Source: Protopterus annectens (Eukaryota; Chordata; Ceratodontiformes; Protopteridae). From it: 64,000 bases of DNA. The DNA is taken from positions 404,302,245 through 404,366,244 of the forward strand of contig NC_056738.1 in NCBI RefSeq assembly GCF_019279795.1, given 5' to 3'. The position numbers and the translations under genes are program-made. Under the pieces are notes generated by a model. It was not told the DNA's origin, made no database searches, and saw nothing but the letters and a program-made list of their open reading frames with translations. Of this stretch, positions 20,577 through 34,440 are shown piece by piece (positions within the stretch are counted from its first letter, which is position 1; the number at the start of each line of letters is the position of its first letter).

Positions 20577-22075
20577 ATGTTACCCAAATTTGTAGCCTTT
20601 AATGTACTTTTTATAGTTTTAGGTTTTCACATTGGGAGAGTGCTAATCAATATGTTAGTGTATAAATCACTAACCATGTTGAAAGTCATTGTACTACAAT
20701 ATTACTTTTTAATATTACTAACAGCAAGCTTTCCAGTGGCACTAGATCCACTCCAATTCGCATATTGTGCCAATCGCTCCATGGTGTATGCCATTTCAGT
20801 TGCACTGCATCTCTCATTGGCACACATTGAGAACAAGAACAGCTATGTTATAATGCTGCTTATTGACTTCAGTTCAGCATTCAGTACTGTCATCCCACAA
20901 CAGCTATTCGAAAAACTTGCTCATCCAGGTATCAATGATCATATGTGCAACTGGATCCTGGACTTCTTGACTGAAAGACCTCAAAGGGTATGTGTAGGCA
21001 ATAACTCTTTGAAAAGTATCACGATCAATACAGGAGTAGCTCAAGGCTGTGTGTTGAGTCCACTACTGTTTACTGTACTAACACATGACTGTAAAGCTAG
21101 ATTCAAAACTTCGACCTTAGTGTCAACAAAACAAAGGAGATCGTAATGGACTTCAGGAAAACACAACCAGCTCATACTCCTCTCATGATTAATGGCGAGA
21201 TGGTGGGGACAGTAAAGAGCACAACATTCCTGGGGGTTTACATTGCAGAGGATCTATCTTGGTCAATAAACACCAGTCATATAGTAAAGAAGGCTCATCA
21301 ATGTCTGCATTGTCTGAGGAGACTGAGTAAAGCAAGTCTGCCACCCTCTATCGTCTCCATCTTCTACAGGTGTACCATAGCAAGTATCCTAATATGTAAC
21401 TCTTCAATGTGGTACAGGAGCTGCTCAGTTGCATACCACAAATCCCTAGAAAGGATAGTGAAAGTGGCAGAGAATATAATGGGCTCCAACCTTCCAGCAC
21501 TACAGGAGTTATACACAGCACAATGTCACAGCAGAGCTACAAAAATAATCAAAAATCCAACACACCCTGCTTATGAACTGTTCACATGCTTGTCATCCAG
21601 CAGAAGATATTGCAGTGTGCTCTGTAAAATGTCCAAGTTCAGAAACAGCTTCTTCCCTTAGGTGGTGAGACTTCTGAACTCTGACAATAGTTTCAGGGAA
21701 GCTAGACACTGACAAGGTATGGGACAGCCAACATTTTGGTGCAAATAAATGAGAGACAGTTCGGATTTTAAACATCAATACATACATGGCGATGAATGTG
21801 CAATATTATACTAACTAGATCCTCTTATTCATGTGAGAATCACACAGTGCAATAGGAACATGTACAATAAGAAATCATTCAGCTGTTGAAATTATAGCCA
21901 AGGTAAACTGTGGTAATATGTAGTAGAATAGCCTGTCTAATGTGAAATGATGAATATATGTCTGTTGTATGTGTTATTGAATGTATGTATACGTCTTCTC
22001 AATTTGAGCCTCATGCACGCAATTTCATTTAGACTGCACTTGTGTAAGCTAAATGACAATAAAGTTTCCTTTGAC
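20577..22075 (+). pseudogene. L2-like LINE RT, catalytic motif deleted
   Basis: Two frames, 20,577-21,146 and 21,146-21,661, are consecutive parts of one RT. The first has [48 protein letters not shown] and [20 protein letters not shown]. The second has MDFRKTQPAHTPL, FLGVYIAEDLSW, SMWYRSCSVAYHKSLERIV and SSRRYCSVL...FRNSFFP. Between THDC and VNKTKE about 50 codons with the [FY]xDD motif are gone and the frame changes. The 3' end is AAATGACAATAAAGTTTCC ... near 22,075, like L2-group ends. The 5' part is missing. Confidence 0.8.
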
Positions 22076-22604
22076 ATTGATATTATATCTAATGACCTCT
22101 GCCATTATTTTATCCAGTAATCACACCACTGGGTTCCCTTTTGCAAGCAAGAGATTTTTGCTCACTTCAGATACAATTATTATGTTTTCTTTATTCCTCC
22201 CACTATTTCTGCCTAGGATTACTAAAATTTGTGTAGGCCAAGGCTGTCCAATGGGTGGCCCATGGGCCATTGTCTGCCCCACCAATGCATTTTTTGTGGC
22301 CTACCAAAACATTGATCAAAAAAACAAAACATTAATTTTCATCCTGTTGCTTTAAAAAGTTCAGGACTAGTTAACTGCACTTTGCATTTTTATGTCTGCA
22401 CAAACTTAGTGCAGATTCAGGGCAGTTTCTGCTAATTGGTGGTTGCAAGTGGCATTGGATATTGTTGGTGGTTTTCTTGTTTTTTCTTTTGTTTTTCTTT
22501 TGTTTTTGCAAAGTATGCAGCAATTGAAGTAAGTTTCATAGATGTATATCTGTATATATGTGGGCAATGTTTGCTTGTGTGAATGAGGTGGAAAAGGACA
22601 GTGA

Positions 22605-22605
<1 letters not shown>

Positions 22606-22676
<71 letters not shown>
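22606..22676. repeat. (GT)n microsatellite
   Basis: About 35 uninterrupted GT units inside the hAT element. Confidence 0.98.
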
Positions 22677-22679
<3 letters not shown>

Positions 22680-22780
22680 GAGAGGTTTGGAAGTAAAATT
22701 ACTACTATTAACTTAAGACATTGACTGAATAAGTGAATGTGAATTAATATACATTTTCTGAATTAAAAGAAAATAAATGT

Positions 22781-23350
22781 TTCATTTTGGTGCTTGTGCA
22801 TGCATGGACATACTACTGAAAGGGTTGCTGGAGGAAATGCTTAATTTTGGGGCTTGTACATACATAGACAAACTACTGAAGTGGTCACTGGGGGAAATGT
22901 TTCATTTTCGTGTCAGTGAAGTGCTTGTACAGATATGGATATATTACTGAAGGGGCCACTGGGGGAAATATTTCATTTTGGTGCTTCTGCGCACATGGAC
23001 AAACTACCAGTGAGGTTGTTGGGGGGAAATACTTAGTTTTGGTGCTTGTGTATACATAGAAATACTACTAAAGTGATTGGCAGGGGCAATGATTAATTTT
23101 GGTGCTTTTGCACGTATGGAAATACTATTGAAGGGGTCACTGGAGGCAGCGTTTCATTTGTGTCAGTGAAGTACTTGTACAAACATGGATATATTACTGG
23201 AGGGGGTGCTGGGGGGAAATGTTTCATTTTGGTGTCTGTGCCTGCATGGAAATACAACTGGATGGGTCGTTTGGGCCAATCTTTCATTTAGTGTCAGTGA
23301 AGTGCTTGTGCAGACATGGACAAACTAATGAAAGGGTCATTGGAGGAAAT
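22781..23350. repeat. ~60-bp minisatellite, nine diverged units
   Basis: Units begin with ttcattttggtgcttgtgc or variants near 22,781, 22,841, 22,901, 22,972, 23,033, 23,093, 23,152, 23,222 and 23,282. Most are 59-61 bp. Units 3, 7 and 9 carry an extra 10-bp tgtcagtgaa block and are about 70 bp. Each ends in a GGAGGAAAT-like string. The array lies wholly inside the hAT element. Confidence 0.88.
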
Positions 23351-24755
23351 TAGTCATATCTGCGTATGGTGGTGGTTAAAATACATTTGTTCGATTATTG
23401 CTATTTTTATTTTAGTACATTCTAGCTGAGGTATTTCAGTCAATAAAGTTGACTTTAATTGTTGGATGCAGGGGCTGTCAGTGGATAAAAGTGACTGACA
23501 CTGTTATTTGCTTAAAATAACCATTTATAATTATGGCTTTGTAGAAGTAGTGTGTGTAATTTTTTTTCACTTTCTGTAACAATCAAGCATCAGCATTGCA
23601 TTTAGTATTAGCTGTCTGTGGTGGTCTGTGCAGGTTGTGTGATAGCAACTGATCGTTGCCAATGTGTTGCACTAAGTAGTGTTGCCCTGTAATAGCACTT
23701 GGTTCTTCTGTTGAGTGTTTGGCTGTTCATTCCTTGTATGTGAGGTCCTTTTCTCTTTGTTGATTTTATCCAAGTACTTTGATTTCTTTTCCCAGACACT
23801 CAGCAGTATAATATATGTCTATGGCCATTTGTTCTTTCACTTTTCACCTCAGTCTAACAATAGATTGGTACACAGAAGATAACTGTCTTTTTGAAGTGGT
23901 AGAAAGGCAGGCATTATTCCCAAAAAGACTGAATATATTTCCTTACTTGTGGTTTTTGTTCAGGCCATCATCAAGTCAATCATTAGTTAAAAAAATGGAG
24001 TCTTGGCCGGTTTCTGTGTAAATATATCCAAGTATCATAGCAAATGCTATGAAACAGCATAATCTTTTACAAACATTATCTTTGATGTTTACCGGACTTT
24101 TTGACTTTTTGTTGTGAGCAGCACTTGCCCAAAATGAAGAATATGAAAAGAAGAATTATATCAGTTATCACAGATACACAACTGGCAAATACACTTCTCA
24201 TTGCCGCTTCAACAGTTGGTACAGACATAGAATACTTATGCAAAAACAAGCCACGTCAGCCAACCCATTAACTGCAGTCTTGCATGTCACATATCTCAAC
24301 AGCTTTTTATTCTGAGTTTTCACATTTGTCATATATGTTTTGGTAAAAATTTAACCTGGATTTGAACTGTTATAATTTTTTTAAAACTAATATATGCATT
24401 TGCACCATTTCATTTGTGCTGTTTTAGCAAGGATAATATTTGTAAATGTCTCATGTTGTAAACCTACTTCCTGTCTGACAGGAATACAGAAGTGATTCTG
24501 AAACCAGCAGTGTTTGTTTTTTGTTCCATGGCTGAGTTGCACCACTGGCTATGGAGTGTATAAAAAGCAGATGCATCTTCAGTATGGTAATGTGGCCCTC
24601 TGAGCCTTTCCAGGTACAATAACTGGCCCTCGAAATAAAAAGGTTGGCCACTCCTGGTGTAGGCATTTCATGTGTACTCATTGCTAATAAACTGTGTCCT
24701 ACCTTAAATAAAGACACAAAAAACATTTATTATTAAACTCAAAGAGCAAATAATA

Positions 24756-24757
<2 letters not shown>

Positions 24758-24788
<31 letters not shown>
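24758..24788 (+). repeat. poly(A) tract
   Basis: About 29 A residues after taataat. It is preceded by aaataaagacac and tattattaaac but not by a recognisable retrocopy, so I treat it as simple repeat. Confidence 0.8.
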
Positions 24789-24790
<2 letters not shown>

Positions 24791-24828
24791 GAGCACATAA
24801 CCCATTGGAATTATATTGCATATAAGAT

Positions 24829-25209
24829 GGGTCTATATTATTTTGTCAAATGGCTATTCAGCAAATAGCCATTTGCCAAACACCTATTTAGCGAAGCCGC
24901 TCTTCATCGAACAGCAAATTTTAACTAGCAAAACCAGCGGTTTGCCACCGTCCGTAATTTGCCCTTTTTCCCACTGTAGTACAGTCTCAGAGTTAGAGTG
25001 GGTGTGGGGGCACAGCCCCCTTACACTAGGGGTGTGGGGTGTAGCCCCCACTTTGGCAGGTTTTATTTATTTATTTTGCGGTCACTTGGTTGGTCAACCT
25101 CTTGTTTGCCCTACTTAAAATTTGCTGTTCGATGAAGAGCATCTTCACTAAATAGGTGTTCAATGAAGGACTATTCACTGATAGCCATTCGATGAAATGA
25201 CATAGACTC
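24829..25209. mobile_element. fold-back MITE (hAT-like), ~100-bp inverted repeats
   Basis: The left arm from GGGTCTAT (24,829) and the right arm ending ATAGACTC (25,209) are inverted repeats over about 100 bp, sharing internal blocks such as aacacctatttag, gctcttcatcgaacagcaaa and aatggctat. The centre has gggtgtggggg/cagccccc palindromes. Flanks show an imperfect 8-bp TSD (atataaga / atataaaa). There is no coding capacity. The length (381 bp) and GGGTCTAT terminus resemble the element at 39,583-39,969. Confidence 0.75.
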
Positions 25210-25217
25210 ATATAAAA

Positions 25218-27228
<2,011 letters not shown>

Positions 27229-27480
27229 ACGACTTCTTCTTCTTTCGGCTTTTCCCGGTTAGGGGTCGCCACAGTGGATCACCTGTCCGTTCATGATTGG
27301 CAGTAGAGTTTATAGTGTCGAGTTGCCAGCCCGGCGCCCAACCTTCCACAGAAGGCACACACATGCACGCACGCACTCACACCTAGGGCCAATATAGAGT
27401 GTCCAATCCACCTACAGCATGTCTTTAGGACACATACTGCAGGTATTAAGACCACTTGGCACAATAAACTTTCTCGGGCA
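27229..27480 (-). mobile_element. SINE-like element with RTE-type 3' tail
   Basis: The reverse strand ends GGCGACCCCTAACCGGGAAAA...GCCGAAAG(AAG)n, the same tail as the SINEs at 34,066 and 61,484 and very like the RTE LINE end at 55,008. Upstream lies GGTTGGGCGCCGGGCTGGC and, farther in, a ctagggccaatatagagtgtccaat block common to many fish SINE and LINE 3' regions. The tRNA-like head was not found, so the 5' boundary is approximate. Confidence 0.6.
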
Positions 27481-30400
27481 GCTGCTTGCTCTGCCCCCAG
27501 TCTTATAATTAATGCACTGCTTGGACCGGTTTCACCACTTTTGGATCAAGGTAAAGTAAAATTAAGCTAAAGGCAGGGGGTGGAAGGTGGGATACTTCTT
27601 TCATCTGGAGATCTAGCTAAACATGTAGTGTTTTTCTGAGTATCCATAGCTTTTGCAACAGTTATCACTGAGCATCTAGCTGTAGGCACCATTAGGATAC
27701 ATTCCCCAGCTTAATACTTCAGGGTGGCTACTCTAAAGAAACATTATTTTCATGACCACAGCCCATAAAGAAGACACTAACCTAGAGATCACATATGATT
27801 TATAATACCTCACAAAGGTGTTCTCAGATGATGAGGTAACAGGTGCACAAATATCATTCTGGCCAGCATTCCAGAAGAAGGCTGTGGTTGTAGGGACAGT
27901 TCTAGCAGAATGCTGTTTAGTAAGACTTTGCAAAGTTAGACACTTACAAAGCTATTGTTTAGTAACTTTTTTACCTTAGTGACCCTCGTCAAAGGAAAGA
28001 AATTGTTGGTTATCTTTTCAGATGGGCTTATTTATGTTCACACAGTACCTTAGCTGTCTGTAAACATCCATGCAATGAAGATACTCTCACTGGTTGGTGT
28101 ACAAAGAGAAGAAAAGTGGCAAATTAAATGGCTAATTTAAATTACTCTCTGTAGCCATATTGGGCAGGAAGGACAGATTCAAATGCAAAGAAACTCTAAG
28201 AAAGATCAGGGAAGGTGGATTTACAGTTAAGATTCATAACTCAGAAATTCACCAGGCTGATGTAACATCCAACAAAAACAGAGCTTTGCAAGACAATAAT
28301 TTTAATGCTCCTGAAACAGCAGAATCAGAAGGAAGAAAAGTGGATGCTTCTTTAACAAAAATAAATATCTGAAATTGGAACCAGGTCTGTAACTGGGGGC
28401 CAAAAAAGACTTAGAGGAAGGCCTTCTGTGTTATAAGGGAAGCTAAAAGTTTGAAGTCTTAGCCTGTAGGGAAGCTAGAAATAGCCACCAAATGAATTTT
28501 GATGATGGTATGACTAAGACCAACATCAAAAAGTTGCAATAGATGCCGAAGAATCAGAGCCATATGTAGAGTAAGAAAAAGAGTTCTGTGTTTCAGGTAG
28601 GAGGTCTAAGAGAAAACTTTTTCCATTTGTCGCTGTGGAATGCCACGGTGTAGGAGCAATGATGAAACTACTCTATTTAAAAAAATATATGTATCCAGCT
28701 ACTAGTGGAGCTGAAACAGCCAAGCTGTCAGATGAGCACTATGAAAATCCAGACAGACTCTCCTCAATGGATTAGTCAGTATATCCTTGTTAAATACAAG
28801 GAAAATGGAAAGAATAGGAGATATGGCTGTGAATGGGAAAACAGACCAACTTTGGCCAGTAAAGAGCCAACAGAATATCTTTGTTTGCCTGACTGGCCTT
28901 CAGAATAAATATTATTGTCAGTGGAAACTGAGGAAAACATACTGCAGTCATTTGAGCCAGGCTGCACTGGGACATCTGAGCTTTTGTGATTAGTAGTGCA
29001 ATTAGGGTAACACATTTGTGACATAAGGAATTCAGTGTGGAAGTAGACAGGTCACTGGATACCATTCTGGACATCAGAAGACTTAAGGACTACTTGTGGG
29101 ATTTCAGAGTATACCTGTATAGGTAGATGGCTTCCCTGGAAATGTGTGCTGCAGACAGAAATTAATTGCCCTTTAAGGCCCGTTTCCAGAATCTTATGCC
29201 TTCTCTGCACAAAGGATAAGAATGAGGTCCTTCTTTATTGTTGACACAGTACACTTCTGTCATGTTGCTTGACTAAATGAAGATGTGGCATTATGAAATA
29301 CACATAGATACAGCCTTTAGAGTGAGAAGGAATGCTTTTATTTCTAGTATACTAATAAGGAATATTGACTCCTGACTTGCCCAAAGCCCCTGTGGCAAGT
29401 GCCCTCCAGAAAGTGTTCTGTCTTCCTAAGGATAAAGCAGTTATTGTAAACATGAAAACAGGAGGCAGTGAAACAAAGAATTTGCTAATCAGAGGATTGG
29501 AATGGACAGTCCACTGGTTTAGGTGCTTTCCACAAGTGGCAGGACATCTGACTTATACCATCTCTTCACTGACCCACTTGTTTCCCATTCATTGTTGGTT
29601 ATAGCTATTAATGAAAAAGTACACAAAAAGTCTCATAATGCTGCCTGAAGGTGGTCCCTTCAGCTGCACCATAACAAAATGTTATCATTGTAAAATTATT
29701 TTTCAGTCTTTAGTCTGAGTTTTGGTTTGATATTTATTCCAGCAGTTTCTTAAATGACTAATTTGGAGATGTTGTCTTTGGATTTCAATGAAACTGATGA
29801 AGACGTGTTAAGACCCAGAAAGAAGTAAAGGGGCAGTTGACTGATGTTAGGCATTCTATTACTAATGACAGCAATCACTGACAAGTGATGAAACTCAGGA
29901 AGGTGGATATTAAGGAGTGCTATAGACCAGTATGGCATGAGGTAAAAATGATGCTTGGGCTCTTTAAATTATTATGTGAAACAATTTCAGACCTCTAGTG
30001 ATGCTCCCAGTAAATTTTTGAAGGAACAGTATAGTTCAGTGTATACTTTAGAATAGCAAGTAGCAGATATGCGAAATTAGTCAGCAGAATTATTCATATT
30101 GCGAAAAGGTGGCTAATCTGCTCAAAGAGGTACAATTAGAGGCTGAATGGAGCAATGAAAGACAGGCATGTTTTAAAAGTCTTGGATTTGTGAGAATCAA
30201 AATGGCTCAATGGCTGGTTTCTCTAAGAGATCACTGGAAATAGAGAAAACTACCATTATCATTGACATATAGATTCTGTGGTCTTCCAAGAGTGATTTCT
30301 GGCACAGTCTGTGACTTATTATGAGGAAAATAGTTGTGGTAACCAGGGAAGTAGATTACAGTGGAGGTGTGGGGCAGCAGTGTCAGACTATGATTTTTTT

Positions 30401-31639
30401 GGAGATTACTTTGCAACAAATGGCACAATTTCTGCCCACAGTAAATGTTTGCTGACATTTCAGAAGTCAGTGTATAATCTATTATTCGCTGCAGTCCTTA
30501 CAGTGTTTTCCCTACTGGCAGAGGTATAGGTAGGATGGAGTGAAGTGGATAGCCACCCCAGATGCAAGTTGTCAGGGGGCACGACTGGCAGATGCTAGTC
30601 TGGTAGTAATAGTGCAGTATTGGCTTTCAGAAATGCATGGTTAAAACATGTTACTTTATACTTCTAAAACACTATTTTGAGGAATTAATATGATTTAGTA
30701 TTACTTACCATGGAGCTCACTTAAAAAATTCTTAACACAGAATTCTTGTCTGATCCTTTCAATGTGGAACAATGAGGAACATGGACTTTTTAATGAGGAA
30801 TGTTCCTCATAATAAGGTATATGCAAGTACTATGCATAGAGCTAACACTGTCTTTATAGCTGGTTCCATACCTGTTACATCAAGTATCAGGGTTGAAGCC
30901 AAACTGGTACTTCTTTAGTTAGAAAGTTTAAAAAAAGGAGGATACTCATGCTTTTCAAAATGTACACCATGTTCCGGAATTCAGAGCCTCACCCAACATA
31001 CCTTTCAACCTCATGACATCAAAAATAGGTATAGACAGCAAAAAATCTAGCCACTTAATTGACATAAAATATGCAGTCTGACTAGCACATACATCTTCCC
31101 ACTTCCAGTAGGATTGTACAGGATACTATTAAAACACAAGTTTAAAAGGTTAGCATGACCAAAATGTTGCAAAAAAATCAACATGTTACCAAAGAGTATA
31201 AAGCCTGTAGACTGTAATGAATGATATTGCAAAAATGTACCTCACAAAATAATTTTATTTCTGCTTCTAAAAAAAGCGAAAATTATTATATTGCTTCTCT
31301 TCCTTTAAATTGTTGGTATCACCAGTATGTTGCTCTTGTACTTTGGTTTCCGGTGTACTAAACAGCTTCAAAATCATATGTGACCCTGTAGGATTTGGAA
31401 AATTGTGTGAAAGGGGCAAATCATGCCTGAAAACATTTCTCACAACATGTACAAAGGTTCTTGAAAAGTAAGTAGGTACATGGACATCTGGCCAGAAATC
31501 TAGAAGGCTAATATGCACTGTATTTGCATATAATCCCACCCACTTCCATTTATACAGTACATTCATAGATACTCCAAGGCCACTGACGCTCATGTACATT
31601 CTTGCCTTGCCAGTGCCCTCCTTCAGGCAGCATCTCCTT
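27481..31639. other. no feature recognised
   Basis: About 4.2 kb with only short, unconvincing frames. A reverse frame at 29,938-29,750 (SIALLNIHLPEFHHL) has faint DIRS-RT-like wording, recorded under rejected items. No inverted or tandem repeats stood out. Confidence 0.4.
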
Positions 31640-33260
31640 TCTGCAGGAGGGCATACTGGTCAATCCTGAAGTAAATTTGTGTAACCCAATCAATCATCAC
31701 CTAATTTATGTTTAAAAGAGACTAGTGAGTTGCACTGCTTAACGCGCAGGGGAAGTTTATTCCAGGGGTTTGGGAGGCATGGGATTATAAACCTGTACTT
31801 CCAGTGGTTTTATCTGTTGGTGAAGGTTTAGGTCCCTGGTTCTAGTACTGGGGGGATACTGGACTTGCAGAGAAACAGGAGGTTTAGACAAATGAGTTTC
31901 TAATGGTGCAGAAAGCAAGACAAAGATCTGTCTGCAAGACAGTGTATAAAGGGATAAAGCTTCCAGCCTCTCTTATTAGCTCAAGGACATTAGGTATGTG
32001 ATCGTTTTGGTTAGGGACCCTTGGGGGTCTTTCTAAGTGTTTGATATGTCTAGTGAGATACATCTCAAGGCCAAATATCGAGTACAATGACCCCTTTATC
32101 AGTGCTATAAGGGACTGATTATCTCTTTGGATGTTGATGATATTCCTTAGTCAATGAGCTGGGCTAAATAAAAGGATTTCCTGACAACAGCTATTACATT
32201 ATGGACAAAAGACAGGGAACTATCAGCCCAAGTATCTACATCTTTAACTACATTTTCTTTTTGAAGAATTGTGTTGTGTAGACAGTATGATGAGAGGAGG
32301 AGGCTGTCTACCAAAAGTGATGATAGTACATATTTTAACATTTCGTCTAAGCCCATTTTTAGTCCACCAAGTGCTTACTAGGGTGAGTTCATTCTGGAAG
32401 GTTAGGGTGTTATAGGATGACTTAACAACCCCCACACCTCCCCCCCAATTTACAATTATCTGCAGACTTTGTTAGTCAGAGGTCTTTGGCCTCCTGCTCA
32501 AATATCTGAGAAGTAAATACCAAAAGGAGGTCCCACCACTGAGCCCTGAGGGAGATCACTGATCACTTTTATACTTTCTGATGAGGCACCTGTAATTCAC
32601 ACTGTGTGGATTTTACTTTTCAATCAGTTTGCTATTCATCTTACCACATATGGGTTAATTTTTAAACCATTTAGCTTATGTATGATGCCAGCAAGGGAAA
32701 TGGTGTCAAAGTCCTTAGCCAGGTCAAGTTATACAACCTGCACTGCATGGCCACCATCTCAGCTTCTGTAACCCTTTTGAAATAATTTACTTGATTAGAT
32801 AGGATTACCATTCACAAAACCAGAATGTTGGGGGTCGAGTATAACAAGATTCTTGATATTACAGTTTATTAGGGCAGCTATAATACGTTCCATGACTCTG
32901 CAGATGAGGCTTTTATGACTAAGTCTGTAATTACCCAGGTTGGTTGTAAGGCCACTGTTACAGAGGGACATTACCACTGCTGTGCACCACTCATCAGGAA
33001 CAAAACCCAAGGCTAAACTAACAGTTTGGGGAGTGTAACACTTAATTAAGCAACCAAGTATATTGTCAGATCTCATGGAGGAAGTATTTTTGGTCTTAGT
33101 GCTTTTGGTAAATGACCTTGGGAGAGTTAAGGATTCAAGCATTTTGAAACTTTGAATAGAAGTCTCAGGGGTGAAGTTTGCAGTAAATTTGTTTGTAAGG
33201 ATATTGGCAATGTCCGTTGGGTCAGAATAAGAGACCTGATTATGGTACGTTATGAACAAT
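31640..33260 (-). pseudogene. decayed CR1-like ORF2 relic
   Basis: Reverse-strand relic, the oldest-looking CR1-like copy. Blocks: PTDIANILTNKFTANFTPE (about 33,225), SSMRSDNILGC, GFVPDEWCTAVVM, LICRVMERIIAALIN, LVILDPQHSGFVNG (about 32,820), LTKSADNCKLGG (32,480-32,440, S-A-D-N at the active site), VVRKSFYLAQLI and a C-terminal SLVSFKHKLGDDWLG. Many shifts; the 3' hairpin and tail are lost. It has Asn at the second active-site Asp position, as in both B copies. Confidence 0.72.
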
Positions 33261-34065
33261 GTAGGGTATTTTTTTTTTTTTTTAATATAGCTAAAGAAGG
33301 ATTGTGGGATGCTACTCAGAATCACATGTTTAAAAAAGAGAGAAAATGGCACAACAATATTAAGCATATTTTATGTCTTTATAGACAATTTCAATTTGCA
33401 GAAAAAGCTTGGCAACTCTAAAGCAACAAGTACTGATAACTCCTGACTTTTGAGTAATAAAATTAGCAGTGTAGGATATTAAAGTACTTCAGCCCTCTAA
33501 CTGCAAAGCCAAAAAAACTTTAACTGCATTGACACGTCTGCATTGTCATGCATACCTTTCCTACCTTAATTTTACTTGAAACATGAAAGAAAAAGTCAAT
33601 TATAAAAATAGCAAAAAATGTAAATTTCTGAACCTTACAAAAACATCCTGATATGCTGTATGTATCTCAGTGCTTTCTGCATCATTATTTCTTTGTTATC
33701 TTGCAAATGGCCAAGAAAATAAATAGGAAAAAGTTGAAATGGTGTAGGAGGAGGGCTGAATATATTTGAACTTTCTCTTGCCAACTGCAGAAATAACAGC
33801 TCTGTTGTCATACTTACTCATAAAGTACTCTGAAATTATTAGTTATTATTATTATTATTATTAGCATTTGTTGACAGCAAAAGTCCAATTCAGTAGAGCA
33901 CCCCGTTCCAGTGCAGACACAGGGAGGAACACTCCACAAAAGGAACCAATATACAAAGTAATAAATGTAGGTTCACAGAAACAAGAATTTAGTAAGGTGA
34001 TTTTGATTCGGTAAATATTAGAGTAATAAAATGCTCTACAAAACATTAAAAACAAATTTAAAGTA

Positions 34066-34290
34066 GCAGTATGGTGCTGCGGTAGCATTGTCGCCTCACA
34101 GTAAGATTTGTCCTGTTCGATTCTCAGCTAGAGTGTCTTCTGTATGGAGACATGCATGAATGGGCGTACCTTCGTTGAAGGTTGTGCGTCAGGGCTGGCA
34201 ACTCGGCATGTAAAAATCTACTGCCAATCATAAGCGGACTGAAGTTCCGCTGTGGTGACCCCTAACTGGCAAAAGCTGAAAGACACAACA
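34066..34290 (+). mobile_element. tRNA-derived SINE with RTE-type tail
   Basis: The head tggtgctgcggtagcattgt has a pol III A-box, and ctgttcgattctcagc has a B-box GTTCGATTC. The body matches the reverse of 61,715-61,484 over its whole length. The tail ctgtggtgacccctaactgg...aaagacac matches the RTE-type 3' end. It is inserted in LINE-C copy 1. Confidence 0.8.
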
Positions 34291-34304
34291 AGTATACTAA
34301 AAAG

Positions 34305-34440
34305 GAGACATTGATATAATGGTTAAGGTATTTACCTCAGAGATACAAGGCACAGGGATTGATTCTAACCTTTGGTTATTGGCTAGGCTTGTAATAGTCT
34401 GCAGACTGATAGTCTAGCATTTATCTATGAATTTATTTGA
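34305..34440 (+). mobile_element. short tRNA-derived SINE with CR1-like 3' tail
   Basis: A tRNA-like head (tataatggttaaggtattt as A-box region, agggattgattctaacc as B-box region) is joined directly to a CR1-like 3' end: TGGCTAGGCTTGTAATAGTC TGCAGACTGATAGTCTAGC, then atctatgaattta. The inner hairpin arms AGTCTG/CAGACT pair, although the bases differ from the LINE's GCCC/GGGC. This is a classic SINE borrowing a LINE tail. About 135 bp, with no internal body. Confidence 0.78.

Larger units (their letters stand above)
22239..24656. mobile_element. hAT (Charlie-like) non-autonomous DNA transposon with 8-bp TSD
   Basis: Exact 8-bp TSD gtgtaggc at 22,231-22,238 and 24,657-24,664. Terminal inverted repeats are CAAGGCTGTCCAA at the left and CAGGAGTGGCCAA (read inward) at the right, followed on both sides by GGCCC-rich subterminal sequence (tgggtggcccatgggcc; ggccctcgaa). 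Eight-base TSDs and CAGGG-type ends define hAT. No transposase reading frame is found in the 2,418 bp, which instead holds a GT microsatellite and a minisatellite, so it would depend on an autonomous relative. Confidence 0.85.

Noticed and set aside
22781-23350. CRISPR-like spaced repeat
   Set aside because: The units are contiguous diverged minisatellite copies inside a eukaryotic hAT element, with no unique spacers.
28160-28372. Frame RKDRFKCKETLRKIREGG as a host exon
   Set aside because: No flanking splice signals or neighbouring exons that I could support; composition typical of random AT-rich DNA.
29750-29938. Reverse frame with faint DIRS-type RT wording (SIALLNIHLPEFHHL)
   Set aside because: Only one weak block; no following YLDD motif, tyrosine recombinase or RNase H could be read nearby.
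34305-34380. Functional tRNA gene
   Set aside because: A- and B-box-like strings are present, but the cloverleaf is incomplete and it is fused to a LINE tail, so it is a SINE head.
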